A stretch of 64,000 nt of DNA from Bacteroidetes bacterium HGW-Bacteroidetes-16. GTDB lineage: Bacteria; Bacteroidota; Bacteroidia; Bacteroidales; F082. The notes below the pieces were generated by a model that saw only the letters and a program-made list of their open reading frames with translations, had not been told where the DNA came from and ran no database searches. How positions within the stretch are numbered: the first letter of the stretch is position 1; the number at the start of each line of letters is the position of its first letter. This document shows, in pieces, positions 18,081-25,181 of the stretch. The position numbers were made by a program, and so were the translations under genes. Location: NCBI GenBank assembly GCA_002840975.1, contig PHDN01000006.1, forward strand, positions 101,197-165,196, written 5' to 3'.

Positions 18081-18210
18081 TGAAAATTTGGGTAGGTGGG
18101 TGAGGAGGGGTAAGAAAATGAACCAAAACGAATACGGAGATATTTTAAAAATATCAATTTAAAATTCGGGTAGTTAATCATATAATGTGTAGATTTAACC
18201 GCAATAATCC

Positions 18211-18291
18211 AAACCCCCCGAGGGTTTTGAACCAACTCCCCGAGGGTTTTTAAACCCAAACCCCCCGAGGGTTTTGAACCCTCGGGGGGTT
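18211..18291 (+). repeat. REP cluster upstream of the RAYT transposase
   Basis: Three tandem units share CCCCGAGGGTTTT. The first (18211-18233) and second (18234-18256) are incomplete on their right side. The third (18259-18291) is a perfect 15-bp inverted repeat, AACCCCCCGAGGGTT, with the loop TTG and its exact complement. The array stops 16 bases before the transposase ATG. Confidence 0.85.
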
Positions 18292-18307
18292 AATAAAGAA
18301 GATAATC

Positions 18308-18880
18308 ATGGCAGATACAAAAACGTTATTAAAAGAAAATGCCTCTTACCACATTTACAATCATGCGGTAGGTAGGGATTTGCTGTTTAAATCGGATCGG
18401 AATTACCGGTTTTTTCTGCACCAAATAAAAAAATATCTGATCGATCACCTTGATTTTTTTGCTTATTGTCTGATGCCCAATCATTTTCATCTTTTGGTAC
18501 ATGTTAAAGAAAATCAACAGCTTTTATCTGAACTGGATTTTTCCTATAAAATTAGCCGGCAATTTTCACATTGTTTTAACAGTTATGCTCAGGCATTTAA
18601 CAACGAAAACCACAGGATGGGCAGTTTATTTGCAAATCGATTCAAACGGATTTTGATTGAAAGTGAAGAGCACTTTAAAACCCTGATCATTTATATTCAC
18701 AACAATCCGGTTAAAGCTGGCTTGGTTAGTTACCCGGAGGATTGGAAATACTCCTCTTACAAAGAAATTTTGTTGAATACAGAAACGATTGTTCAGCGGG
18801 ATGAGGTTATTAAAAGTTTTGATGATTTGGACAATTTTATTTTTTGTCATAAGCCTTACGTGGGTTTTGAATCCTCGTAA
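18308..18880 (+). CDS. REP-associated tyrosine transposase (RAYT, Y1 HUH family)
   Basis: A 190-residue single-strand DNA endonuclease of the IS200-like Y1 family. The HUH motif is in MPNHFHLLVH (His59, His61), and the likely catalytic tyrosine is Tyr129 in YIHNNPVKAGL, followed by the usual DWKYSSY segment. RAYTs are domesticated relatives of IS200/IS605 transposases that act on REP palindromes; REP-like hairpins flank this gene on both sides. The stop codon and last codons lie inside the downstream palindrome (18852-18884), so the element's repeat forms part of the gene. No second transposase gene is present. The gene appears intact. Confidence 0.9.
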   Translation: MADTKTLLKENASYHIYNHAVGRDLLFKSDRNYRFFLHQIKKYLIDHLDFFAYCLMPNHFHLLVHVKENQQLLSELDFSYKISRQFSHCFNSYAQAFNNENHRMGSLFANRFKRILIESEEHFKTLIIYIHNNPVKAGLVSYPEDWKYSSYKEILLNTETIVQRDEVIKSFDDLDNFIFCHKPYVGFESS

Positions 18881-18884
18881 GGCT
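18852..18884 (+). repeat. REP hairpin overlapping the RAYT 3' end
   Basis: AGCCTTACG (18852-18860) pairs with CGTAAGGCT (18876-18884) around an imperfect GGGTT-TTG-AATCC core with the same TTG loop as the upstream copy. The RAYT stop codon TAA (18878-18880) is within the right arm. Confidence 0.8.
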
Positions 18885-18893
18885 ATGGAAGAT

Positions 18894-18918
18894 GAGGGTT
18901 TTGAACCCTCGTAAGGCT
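18894..18918 (+). repeat. second downstream REP copy, right half conserved
   Basis: Core GAGGGTT-TTG-AACCCTC (18894-18910) followed by GTAAGGCT. It repeats the previous element's right side at a 34-base period, but its left outer arm is missing. Confidence 0.75.
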
Positions 18919-18981
18919 TACAATCCGAATTTGTTTTTACCCGTTGAAAATAATCCTTCCGAAATCCCGTTTTGTAGCACG

Positions 18982-19899
18982 ATGCAGCTGAAATCTTATT
19001 ATCTGGTCATTTTTTTTGTGATTCTTTTCTACCATTCGCTTTCAGCTCAAAGCGATGGCAGAATGGAGAGGAGGCTTCAACATTTGTTTGAAAATGGAAA
19101 GCATGAGAAGTGTTATCAGAAGGCCGTCAGATATCACAAAAACAAGCCTGATTCACCCGTTCCCGAGTACTATATTTCAAAGATAAACATTCAGAAATAT
19201 GCCGATCAACGATCGGCCGACGCTGATGAACTCAGGTTGTTTAGCAGCTACATTGGATACGGCGAATCACTTCCTGCAAAATATTGTAATTGGAGAACTA
19301 TCGGGATCGATTCGCTGTTGGCCCGCTTCTACCTGGAATTTGATACCTTACACTTATCCGATGGTTATAAAAAAGAACCCAACTATTTCCTGAGCAATTT
19401 TCAGGATACCTTGTCTATTTTTACCTATTATTTTCCTTCCTTTCAGGTCAATAAAAAGCCACTCCAACCGGCATTTCAGTCCAGATCGGATTCGTTAAGA
19501 TGGGAAATTGTCAGTTTTGCTGAAAAGTTTATGGGTGTAAACTATCGGTATTCAGGAGATAAGCCGGAGACTGGTTTCGATTGTTCCGGGTTTACCAGGT
19601 ACGTATATGAGCACATAGGTGTTGAGCTTCCGCACAATGCCCAAAAACAAAGCGAGTTTGATGGAAGGATTATTACTCTGGCAGAGGCCAAAGCCGGTGA
19701 TCTGGTTTTCTTTGGATATTCAAACAAAGGAGGTGTCAGGATACGACATGCCGGTATTATTTATTCGGTGGATCGGGGTGAAATAAAAGTGATCCATTGT
19801 GCAAGGGGAGGTGTACAGGTCGACTGCAAACTAACCGACTGGGAACTTTACTGGAAAGACAAAGTGTTGTTCGTAAAAACTTTGTCCCCCCTGGACTGA
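18982..19899 (+). CDS. secreted NlpC/P60 family cell-wall hydrolase
   Basis: A 305-residue exported protein with a signal peptide (residues 1-22, ending SLSA before QSDG), an uncharacterised middle region, and a C-terminal NlpC/P60 domain. Catalytic residues read as Cys201 in FDCSGFTRY, His256 in IRHAGIIY and probably His272 in VIHCARGG. This family usually cleaves gamma-D-glutamyl-diaminopimelate bonds of peptidoglycan stems in the periplasm. The start at 18982 is chosen because it begins the signal peptide; the open frame back to 18892 runs through the REP repeat and is unlikely to be coding. A 21-bp hairpin follows the stop. Confidence 0.88.
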   Translation: MQLKSYYLVIFFVILFYHSLSAQSDGRMERRLQHLFENGKHEKCYQKAVRYHKNKPDSPVPEYYISKINIQKYADQRSADADELRLFSSYIGYGESLPAKYCNWRTIGIDSLLARFYLEFDTLHLSDGYKKEPNYFLSNFQDTLSIFTYYFPSFQVNKKPLQPAFQSRSDSLRWEIVSFAEKFMGVNYRYSGDKPETGFDCSGFTRYVYEHIGVELPHNAQKQSEFDGRIITLAEAKAGDLVFFGYSNKGGVRIRHAGIIYSVDRGEIKVIHCARGGVQVDCKLTDWELYWKDKVLFVKTLSPLD

Positions 19900-19902
19900 A
19901 TA

Positions 19903-19947
19903 ACCCTTTGCTCTACGAGGGTTCAAAACCCTCGTAGAGCAAAGGGT
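19903..19947. repeat. REP hairpin with 21-bp perfect arms between convergent genes
   Basis: A perfect 21-bp inverted repeat (19903-19923 with 19927-19947) and a three-base loop. The inner part is the same GAGGGTT/AACCCTC core as near the RAYT, in reverse orientation (loop CAA), but the outer arms are different and still fully self-complementary. It may also end transcription of both convergent genes. Confidence 0.85.
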
Positions 19948-19951
19948 ACCC

Positions 19952-21010
19952 TTATTTTATGACCAAAGTACCAAATACCCGGTGGTCATAGGTGATGACC
20001 CTGATTAAAAAAGTGCCCTTGGCGGGAAGAAAATAAGTTGGTTTGAGGGGTAAACGGGTGAGGAGTCTGCCTGCAAGATCCCAAATTTCAATCTGTTCAA
20101 TTTGAACACCTGTCGGATTGATGATCACCTGATCGCCAGAAATTCGGATATTTATTTCATCTACCCTTGTTTCATCCATGCCAACAACCACCTCCAGAAA
20201 CAGGCTGTCCTCAACGCTACCACAGGCATTGCTTACTTCCACCTGGTAGTTTCCTGTTGTTGAAACGGTGATCACCTGAGTGGTTTCGCCTGTCGACCAC
20301 AAGTAGAAGCAACCCGGATTACCTGCATCCAGCACCAGTGATTGCCCTGCCAGAATGGTGGTATCATTCCCAAGTTCCACCAGGGGCCATTCATTCACAG
20401 ATACATATTGGAAGACAGGTTCACTTAAACCACAGTCGTTTACAGCACTCACTTCGACAACATGTAACCCGGGCTCCGTCCAATAATACATCAGGATGGT
20501 TGAGTCAGTGTCCTGTACCAAACCGTCAACTTTCCATTGGCACCACGATCCTTCCATTATCATGGTGGTATAGGTGGATTCGGTCAGGTTGCATGCCGCC
20601 GTATCGCCTTGGATGGGGGCGGGGGCACCTGGAAATCCGACTACTTGTACAGATAAGAAAGATGTCGTGTTGCCCGTAGTATCGCAGGTAAACTCAATAT
20701 TGATAATGAAAATTCCGCTTTCGTACCAATATACTTCCAGGGTATCGGCAGAGGTATTTTGCAGGATGCCATCAATAAACCATTGGGTTTCACATCCAAT
20801 TGGAATATCTGCCGAATATACCATGGTCTCTCCCTGACAGGCTTGTGTCGGTCCGCTGACGATACCGGGAACATCGGGTGGTGGTGGGATGGTATCTGTC
20901 AGGCAGATATCCTCAACAAACGGAGAGGCCAATAAAAAGTTGGATAACAGCATGATCATGACCATGATGAAAAAGGAGTGCCTGGATTTATACCTGCTAT
21001 GATCAATCAT
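19952..21010 (-). CDS. secreted protein with T9SS type A sorting domain
   Basis: A 352-residue exported protein. An N-terminal hydrophobic segment (about residues 14-28) is followed by a proline-rich stretch and three or so PKD/Ig-like beta units, each with a pattern such as QWFIDG or QWKVDG. The last 75 residues are a type A Por-secretion tail, with NPTGVQIEQIEIWDLAGRL and FLIRVITYDHRVF. Type IX secretion would deliver it to the cell surface. No catalytic domain is seen, so an adhesin or structural role is possible but unproven. The 205 bases upstream hold no clear promoter of the usual form. Confidence 0.75.
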   Translation of the reverse strand: MIDHSRYKSRHSFFIMVMIMLLSNFLLASPFVEDICLTDTIPPPPDVPGIVSGPTQACQGETMVYSADIPIGCETQWFIDGILQNTSADTLEVYWYESGIFIINIEFTCDTTGNTTSFLSVQVVGFPGAPAPIQGDTAACNLTESTYTTMIMEGSWCQWKVDGLVQDTDSTILMYYWTEPGLHVVEVSAVNDCGLSEPVFQYVSVNEWPLVELGNDTTILAGQSLVLDAGNPGCFYLWSTGETTQVITVSTTGNYQVEVSNACGSVEDSLFLEVVVGMDETRVDEINIRISGDQVIINPTGVQIEQIEIWDLAGRLLTRLPLKPTYFLPAKGTFLIRVITYDHRVFGTLVIK

Positions 21011-21203
21011 GCTACCTGCGTTTGGATAATTTATTTGTAAAGGTATGATGATTAACCATGTTAAGACTCATTATCACACTAAATATGATTTGTGTCTTAG
21101 GCAGAAGCCTCTCCCCTAATGCGGTCAGCGGGCGTGCGCCACCATCTTTGTTATGAATTAAATTATATGATAGCTGCTCAGTCTAAAGTGATCGAAACCA
21201 TTG

Positions 21204-21211
21204 TATATTTG
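21204..21211 (+). promoter_or_regulatory. possible -7 promoter element before the 21216 gene
   Basis: TATATTTG fits TAnnTTTG but sits only four bases before the ATG at 21216, which would make the transcript leaderless or nearly so. It may be coincidental. Confidence 0.3.
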
Positions 21212-21215
21212 CGCC

Positions 21216-21590
21216 ATGAAAATCAGGTTTAAAATAGTTGGATTTCTACTTCTCGCGATCCTGTGGTATCAAGGGATGATTGTTAACTCACAGAATACCC
21301 TGTTTCTATCTTCATTACAAAATACTCAAAGCGAATCGGTTCCTTCGTATTTTTCGGGCAACACATTCGATCTTTACTGCGTGCCTGTAGAAAGTGTGAA
21401 CGTGGTTACGTCCATTGTCAACCTGCGCATACCCACCTTTAAAAATCAATCAAACGATTTTTCTGTTAACACCCTCATCTTCGACCTTAAGATGGTGGAT
21501 GTAGTCAGACATTATCTGGTTGGTTCAAATCAAATCCTACCCGGGTTAACCATCCGCGACCAGATTTATCCCTTCCATTATTTTTGGTAA
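21216..21590 (+). CDS. small secreted hypothetical protein
   Basis: A 124-residue protein of unknown function. The N-terminus MKIRFKIVGFLLLAILWYQ followed by GMIVNSQ looks like a signal peptide cleaved near residue 25. The mature part is short, polar and beta-prone (NVVTSIVNLRIP) and ends PFHYFW, with one cysteine and no recognised domain. The ATG at 21216 starts the signal peptide properly; a second in-frame ATG is at 21201. A terminator-like hairpin follows at 21648. The coding call rests on the signal peptide and open frame only. Confidence 0.5.
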   Translation: MKIRFKIVGFLLLAILWYQGMIVNSQNTLFLSSLQNTQSESVPSYFSGNTFDLYCVPVESVNVVTSIVNLRIPTFKNQSNDFSVNTLIFDLKMVDVVRHYLVGSNQILPGLTIRDQIYPFHYFW

Positions 21591-21647
21591 CACGCCTTGC
21601 TTTTATTGGGTTTTATTGATTTCGCATCGATAAAATAATTTTATAGT

Positions 21648-21684
21648 ACCGTAAACAGATTCATTCATTGTGTCTTACGGTTTT
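21648..21684 (+). terminator. probable terminator after the small secreted protein gene
   Basis: ACCGTAA (21648-21654) pairs with TTACGGT (21675-21681), with further ACA/TGT pairing inside, then TTTTATCTT. The T-run is weak. Confidence 0.45.
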
Positions 21685-21714
21685 ATCTTAATCATAAATT
21701 AAATAAAAAGCAAA

Positions 21715-22221
21715 ATGGATTTAGCATCATCTTTAATAGGACTTGGCTTTGTGTTGGCAGTTATCATCCCGATTGTATGGTCGAACATTGCTCAAAAAAA
21801 TAAAAAATCGAAATTATTAAACAACTTTCTTAAATTGGCTGAGCAGCAACAGCTAAAAATCACGGTGAGTGATGTTTGGAACGATATCCATTTCATTGGT
21901 CTGGATAGTGAAGCTAAAAAGCTGTTTTATCTTAAAAAACAAGAAAATGACGAACAAAGTGTGCTGATTAACTTGTTGGACATTGTAAGCTGTAAGGTGG
22001 TTAATATCGGAAGGACCGTGAAAACAAGCAATGGGAGCAGTAAGGTAATCGATCGTCTTGAATTAAAATTTGCTTTTCCAAATGCGAAAATTCCTGAAAA
22101 AACGATCGAATTCTATCATGTAGATAAGAATAAGGCTTTTGGATCGGAGCTGCTTCTGATTGAAAAATGGGAAAATCTAATCAAAATGACCATTAAAAAG
22201 AAAGAGTCTGCAGCCAGTTAA
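21715..22221 (+). CDS. hypothetical membrane-anchored protein
   Basis: A 168-residue protein of unknown function. One transmembrane helix covers about residues 5-24 (LIGLGFVLAVIIPIVW). A cytoplasmic domain follows with alternating helix and strand, including DVWNDIHFIGLDSEAKKLFY, then RLELKFAF and EKWENLIKM. No cysteine pair, P-loop or catalytic motif is seen. The gene stands alone and converges with parC. Its amino-acid composition and uninterrupted frame support it as real. Confidence 0.6.
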   Translation: MDLASSLIGLGFVLAVIIPIVWSNIAQKNKKSKLLNNFLKLAEQQQLKITVSDVWNDIHFIGLDSEAKKLFYLKKQENDEQSVLINLLDIVSCKVVNIGRTVKTSNGSSKVIDRLELKFAFPNAKIPEKTIEFYHVDKNKAFGSELLLIEKWENLIKMTIKKKESAAS

Positions 22222-22342
22222 GCAGTTCGTAATCAGTTAAGAAATCCCATTATTTATTTGAAATCAAGCCTCCCTGATGGTGGTTATGATTTGATGATTA
22301 AACGTGGAATTTCTTTCCTGTCTGGTTTTAATTACCCTTTCC

Positions 22343-25093
22343 TTAAAACTCCAGTTCCAACTGGGGTGGTTCATCTTCCGGTCGCTTCTTTCGCGGAAGC
22401 GGAGGCTTGGGAACTTCTACTGGTGGTGTATTGCGTTCTTCCTTAAACTCATCCCTGATAATTTCTTCTTTATTTGTTTCCGTGGATTCTGTCGGGTCAA
22501 TTTCTGTTTCAACAATCGGGTCTTCCTCCGGCACGATGACCACATCCTCGTCCTCTTCTGTTTCAGGAGGGGAATAAGGAAGCGGTTCTAACAATTTAAA
22601 TGCTTTTAGGGTATAGTTTGAAAGTCGTTTTCCTTTGGCTTTAAAGCTTTTCACGGCAATAAAGTCGGCCAAAGGCACCACTTCATATTCAAAATGGTCG
22701 GTATTGTCTTTTTTTACTTCAAACGAAAGGCGGGGTAAATAATCCAAAGAAACCTTGGTTAACTTTGAACCTTTGCCTTCACTGATAAATAAAAAGGGCT
22801 TGTTCGGGCTGCTGTTGTCAGGCACCTGGAAACGTTTTACAAAATATTTGCCTTGTTCCCCATCGTAATAAACAGCACTGATTACCGTGTCGGGATCAAA
22901 TTTTGTGATAGAGACCATTTCATCATCGAAATGGGTCGACTGATCGTAACCCGTGAGTTTAAACTCACCCGTGGAAAGGATTGTAAGGATTTTTTCGTCT
23001 CCTGTAAACGCGCCGATAAAAACCCCGCGTTCATCACTGTTGAGTCGCCTTACCGAATCATCGTACCAAATATTGAGCGCTCCCAGTGTAGAAACACCAC
23101 CTTCGCGTTGGCTAATGGATTTGATGGCATGTTTAGTGAGCAGGTTTCCGCGTGAGCTTCGTCCTTTGATGGCTAAACTGCTGAATTCAAAATCAAAATG
23201 CAGCTTTTTAAGCTTTGGCCTGGGACGTAGGGAAACTTTTACAATTTCGGCTTCCCCATTGGGATTGGCGGTAAAATAAATTACTTTAGATCCTTCGTTA
23301 CCACTGGTGAGGTCGTATTCCTTGTCACGGGTAATCCCCACCACAGCAAAGCGTTTCACGTAGTAATTGCCCAGTTTTCCATCACGGTACACCATGTTGT
23401 AGATCGTACGGTCGTCATTTCTTTTGAATACATCTACATGGATGATGTCTTGTCCGACGAACACTTTTGGCGCTACCTTACATACGATACAGGTTCCGTT
23501 TTCGCGCAGCACGATCATGTCATCAATGTCGGAACAGTCGGTAACGAATTCATCTTTTTTCAATGAAGTGCCCACAAATCCACCCGCACGATCTACATAC
23601 AGTTTCTCGTTGGCTACGGCTACATTGCTGGCGTTGATGGTATCGAAGTTGCGGATTTCGGTTTTGCGTTCTCGTCCTTTGCCATATTTCTTTTTAATCT
23701 GTCGGAAATAATTGATGGAATATTCAATCAGGTGTTCCAGGTGGTTTTTTACTTCTTCCATCTCTCCCTCTATGGTCGAAATGGTTTCGTCCGCTTTAAA
23801 CGAATTGTATTTGGAAATGCGTTTGATTTTTATTTCGGTCAGGCGAAGTAAATCGTCCTCCACTACCGGACGTTTTAATAATGATTTATAGGGGTCAAGT
23901 TCATTGTCGATGGTGGTAAGCACACTTTCCCAGGTTTCACAATCTTCGATGGAGAGGTAGATGCGGTTTTCGATGAATATTTTTTCCAGGGAAGCATTGT
24001 GCCATTGGTCTTCCAGTTCATCCATCCTGATTTCGAGTTCTGTTTTCAACAATTTAACGGTGAGGTTGGTATCGTTGATCAGAATTTCATTTACGCTGAT
24101 AAACATGGGTTTATCATTCTTAATCACACAGTTGTTTGGTGAGATAGAGACCTCGCAATTGGTAAAAGCGTAGAGTGCATCGATGGTTTGGTCGGGAGAA
24201 ACATTGTTGGCCAGGTGAATGACAATTTCTACATCTTCGGCGGTGTTGTCGTCAATTTTCCGGATCTTAATCTTTCCTTTATCGTTGGCAGCAACAATTG
24301 ATTCGATTAAAGTGGCGGTGGTAGTGGAGAAAGGAATTTCCTTTATCACCAGAGTTTTTTTGTCGATTTGGGCTATTTTAGCCCTGATGCGGACTTTTCC
24401 TCCGCGCAACCCTTCGTTGTATTTTGAGACGTCGGCCATACCCCCCGTCAGGAAATCGGGCAGTAACTCGAATTCTTTGCCCTGGAGAAAGGCGATGGAA
24501 GCATCAATCAGTTCGTTAAAGTTGTGAGGTAATATTTTCGATGCCAACCCAACCGCGATGCCTTCAACACCCTGGGCCAGCAAGAGTGGGAATTTCACAG
24601 GAAGGACAACAGGTTCTTTGTTCCGACCATCGTACGAAGGTTTCCATTGGGTGGTCTTGGGATTGAAAACAACTTCTTTGGCAAATTTCGAAAGTCTGGC
24701 TTCGATATACCGGGGTGCGGCAGCCTGGTCACCGGTTAAGGTGTTTCCCCAGTTTCCCTGCATGTCGATTAGCAGTTCCTTCTGTCCCAATTGCACCAAT
24801 GCATCACCGATGGAAGCATCGCCATGTGGGTGGAACTGCATGGTGTGCCCGATGATGTTGGCTACCTTGTTGTAACGGCCATCGTCCAAACGGCTCATGG
24901 CATGTAGTATACGTCGTTGTACCGGTTTTAACCCATCGTTAATTTCCGGCACGGCACGTTCAAGAATTACATAGGAAGCATAATCCAAAAACCAATTTTC
25001 GTACATACCGGTTAAGTGGGTGGTACGGTGCCCTTCTTCTTTATACAATTGGTTGGTGCTTTCCTCTTCGTTGATTTCTTCCATCTCACTCAT
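22343..25093 (-). CDS. parC: DNA topoisomerase IV subunit A (ParC/GyrA family)
   Basis: The DNA-cleaving subunit of a type IIA topoisomerase that decatenates chromosomes. In this 916-residue protein the catalytic tyrosine is Tyr129 in AAPRYIEARL, preceded by GLKPVQRRILHAM and FHPHGDASIGD. The C-terminal domain has beta-pinwheel-type repeats but no GyrA-box (QRRGGKG), which favours ParC over GyrA. An acidic, proline-rich tail of about 70 residues ends the protein, as is common in Bacteroidota. parE is not in the window. A Met three residues in could also serve as the start. Confidence 0.88.
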   Translation of the reverse strand: MSEMEEINEEESTNQLYKEEGHRTTHLTGMYENWFLDYASYVILERAVPEINDGLKPVQRRILHAMSRLDDGRYNKVANIIGHTMQFHPHGDASIGDALVQLGQKELLIDMQGNWGNTLTGDQAAAPRYIEARLSKFAKEVVFNPKTTQWKPSYDGRNKEPVVLPVKFPLLLAQGVEGIAVGLASKILPHNFNELIDASIAFLQGKEFELLPDFLTGGMADVSKYNEGLRGGKVRIRAKIAQIDKKTLVIKEIPFSTTTATLIESIVAANDKGKIKIRKIDDNTAEDVEIVIHLANNVSPDQTIDALYAFTNCEVSISPNNCVIKNDKPMFISVNEILINDTNLTVKLLKTELEIRMDELEDQWHNASLEKIFIENRIYLSIEDCETWESVLTTIDNELDPYKSLLKRPVVEDDLLRLTEIKIKRISKYNSFKADETISTIEGEMEEVKNHLEHLIEYSINYFRQIKKKYGKGRERKTEIRNFDTINASNVAVANEKLYVDRAGGFVGTSLKKDEFVTDCSDIDDMIVLRENGTCIVCKVAPKVFVGQDIIHVDVFKRNDDRTIYNMVYRDGKLGNYYVKRFAVVGITRDKEYDLTSGNEGSKVIYFTANPNGEAEIVKVSLRPRPKLKKLHFDFEFSSLAIKGRSSRGNLLTKHAIKSISQREGGVSTLGALNIWYDDSVRRLNSDERGVFIGAFTGDEKILTILSTGEFKLTGYDQSTHFDDEMVSITKFDPDTVISAVYYDGEQGKYFVKRFQVPDNSSPNKPFLFISEGKGSKLTKVSLDYLPRLSFEVKKDNTDHFEYEVVPLADFIAVKSFKAKGKRLSNYTLKAFKLLEPLPYSPPETEEDEDVVIVPEEDPIVETEIDPTESTETNKEEIIRDEFKEERNTPPVEVPKPPLPRKKRPEDEPPQLELEF

Positions 25094-25181
25094 CGACTCA
25101 TGTCATTTTACATTTCTGTTTTTTTGTCTCCGGCTGATACTGGCATGGCCTTTTTAATTGCTCCGGAATGATTTTTCTGTT

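Noticed and set aside
18038..18259. 73-residue minus-strand open frame upstream of the reductase gene
   Set aside because: It runs through the REP cluster and the reductase promoter and has no protein-like features; the frame exists because of repeat sequence.
18892..18981. N-terminal extension of the NlpC/P60 protein
   Set aside because: The extension is translated from the REP repeat, and the signal peptide begins at the ATG at 18982.
22241..22312. Inverted repeat GAAATCCCA/TGGAATTTC between convergent genes before parC's end
   Set aside because: The loop is more than 50 bases, with no T-run; probably chance.
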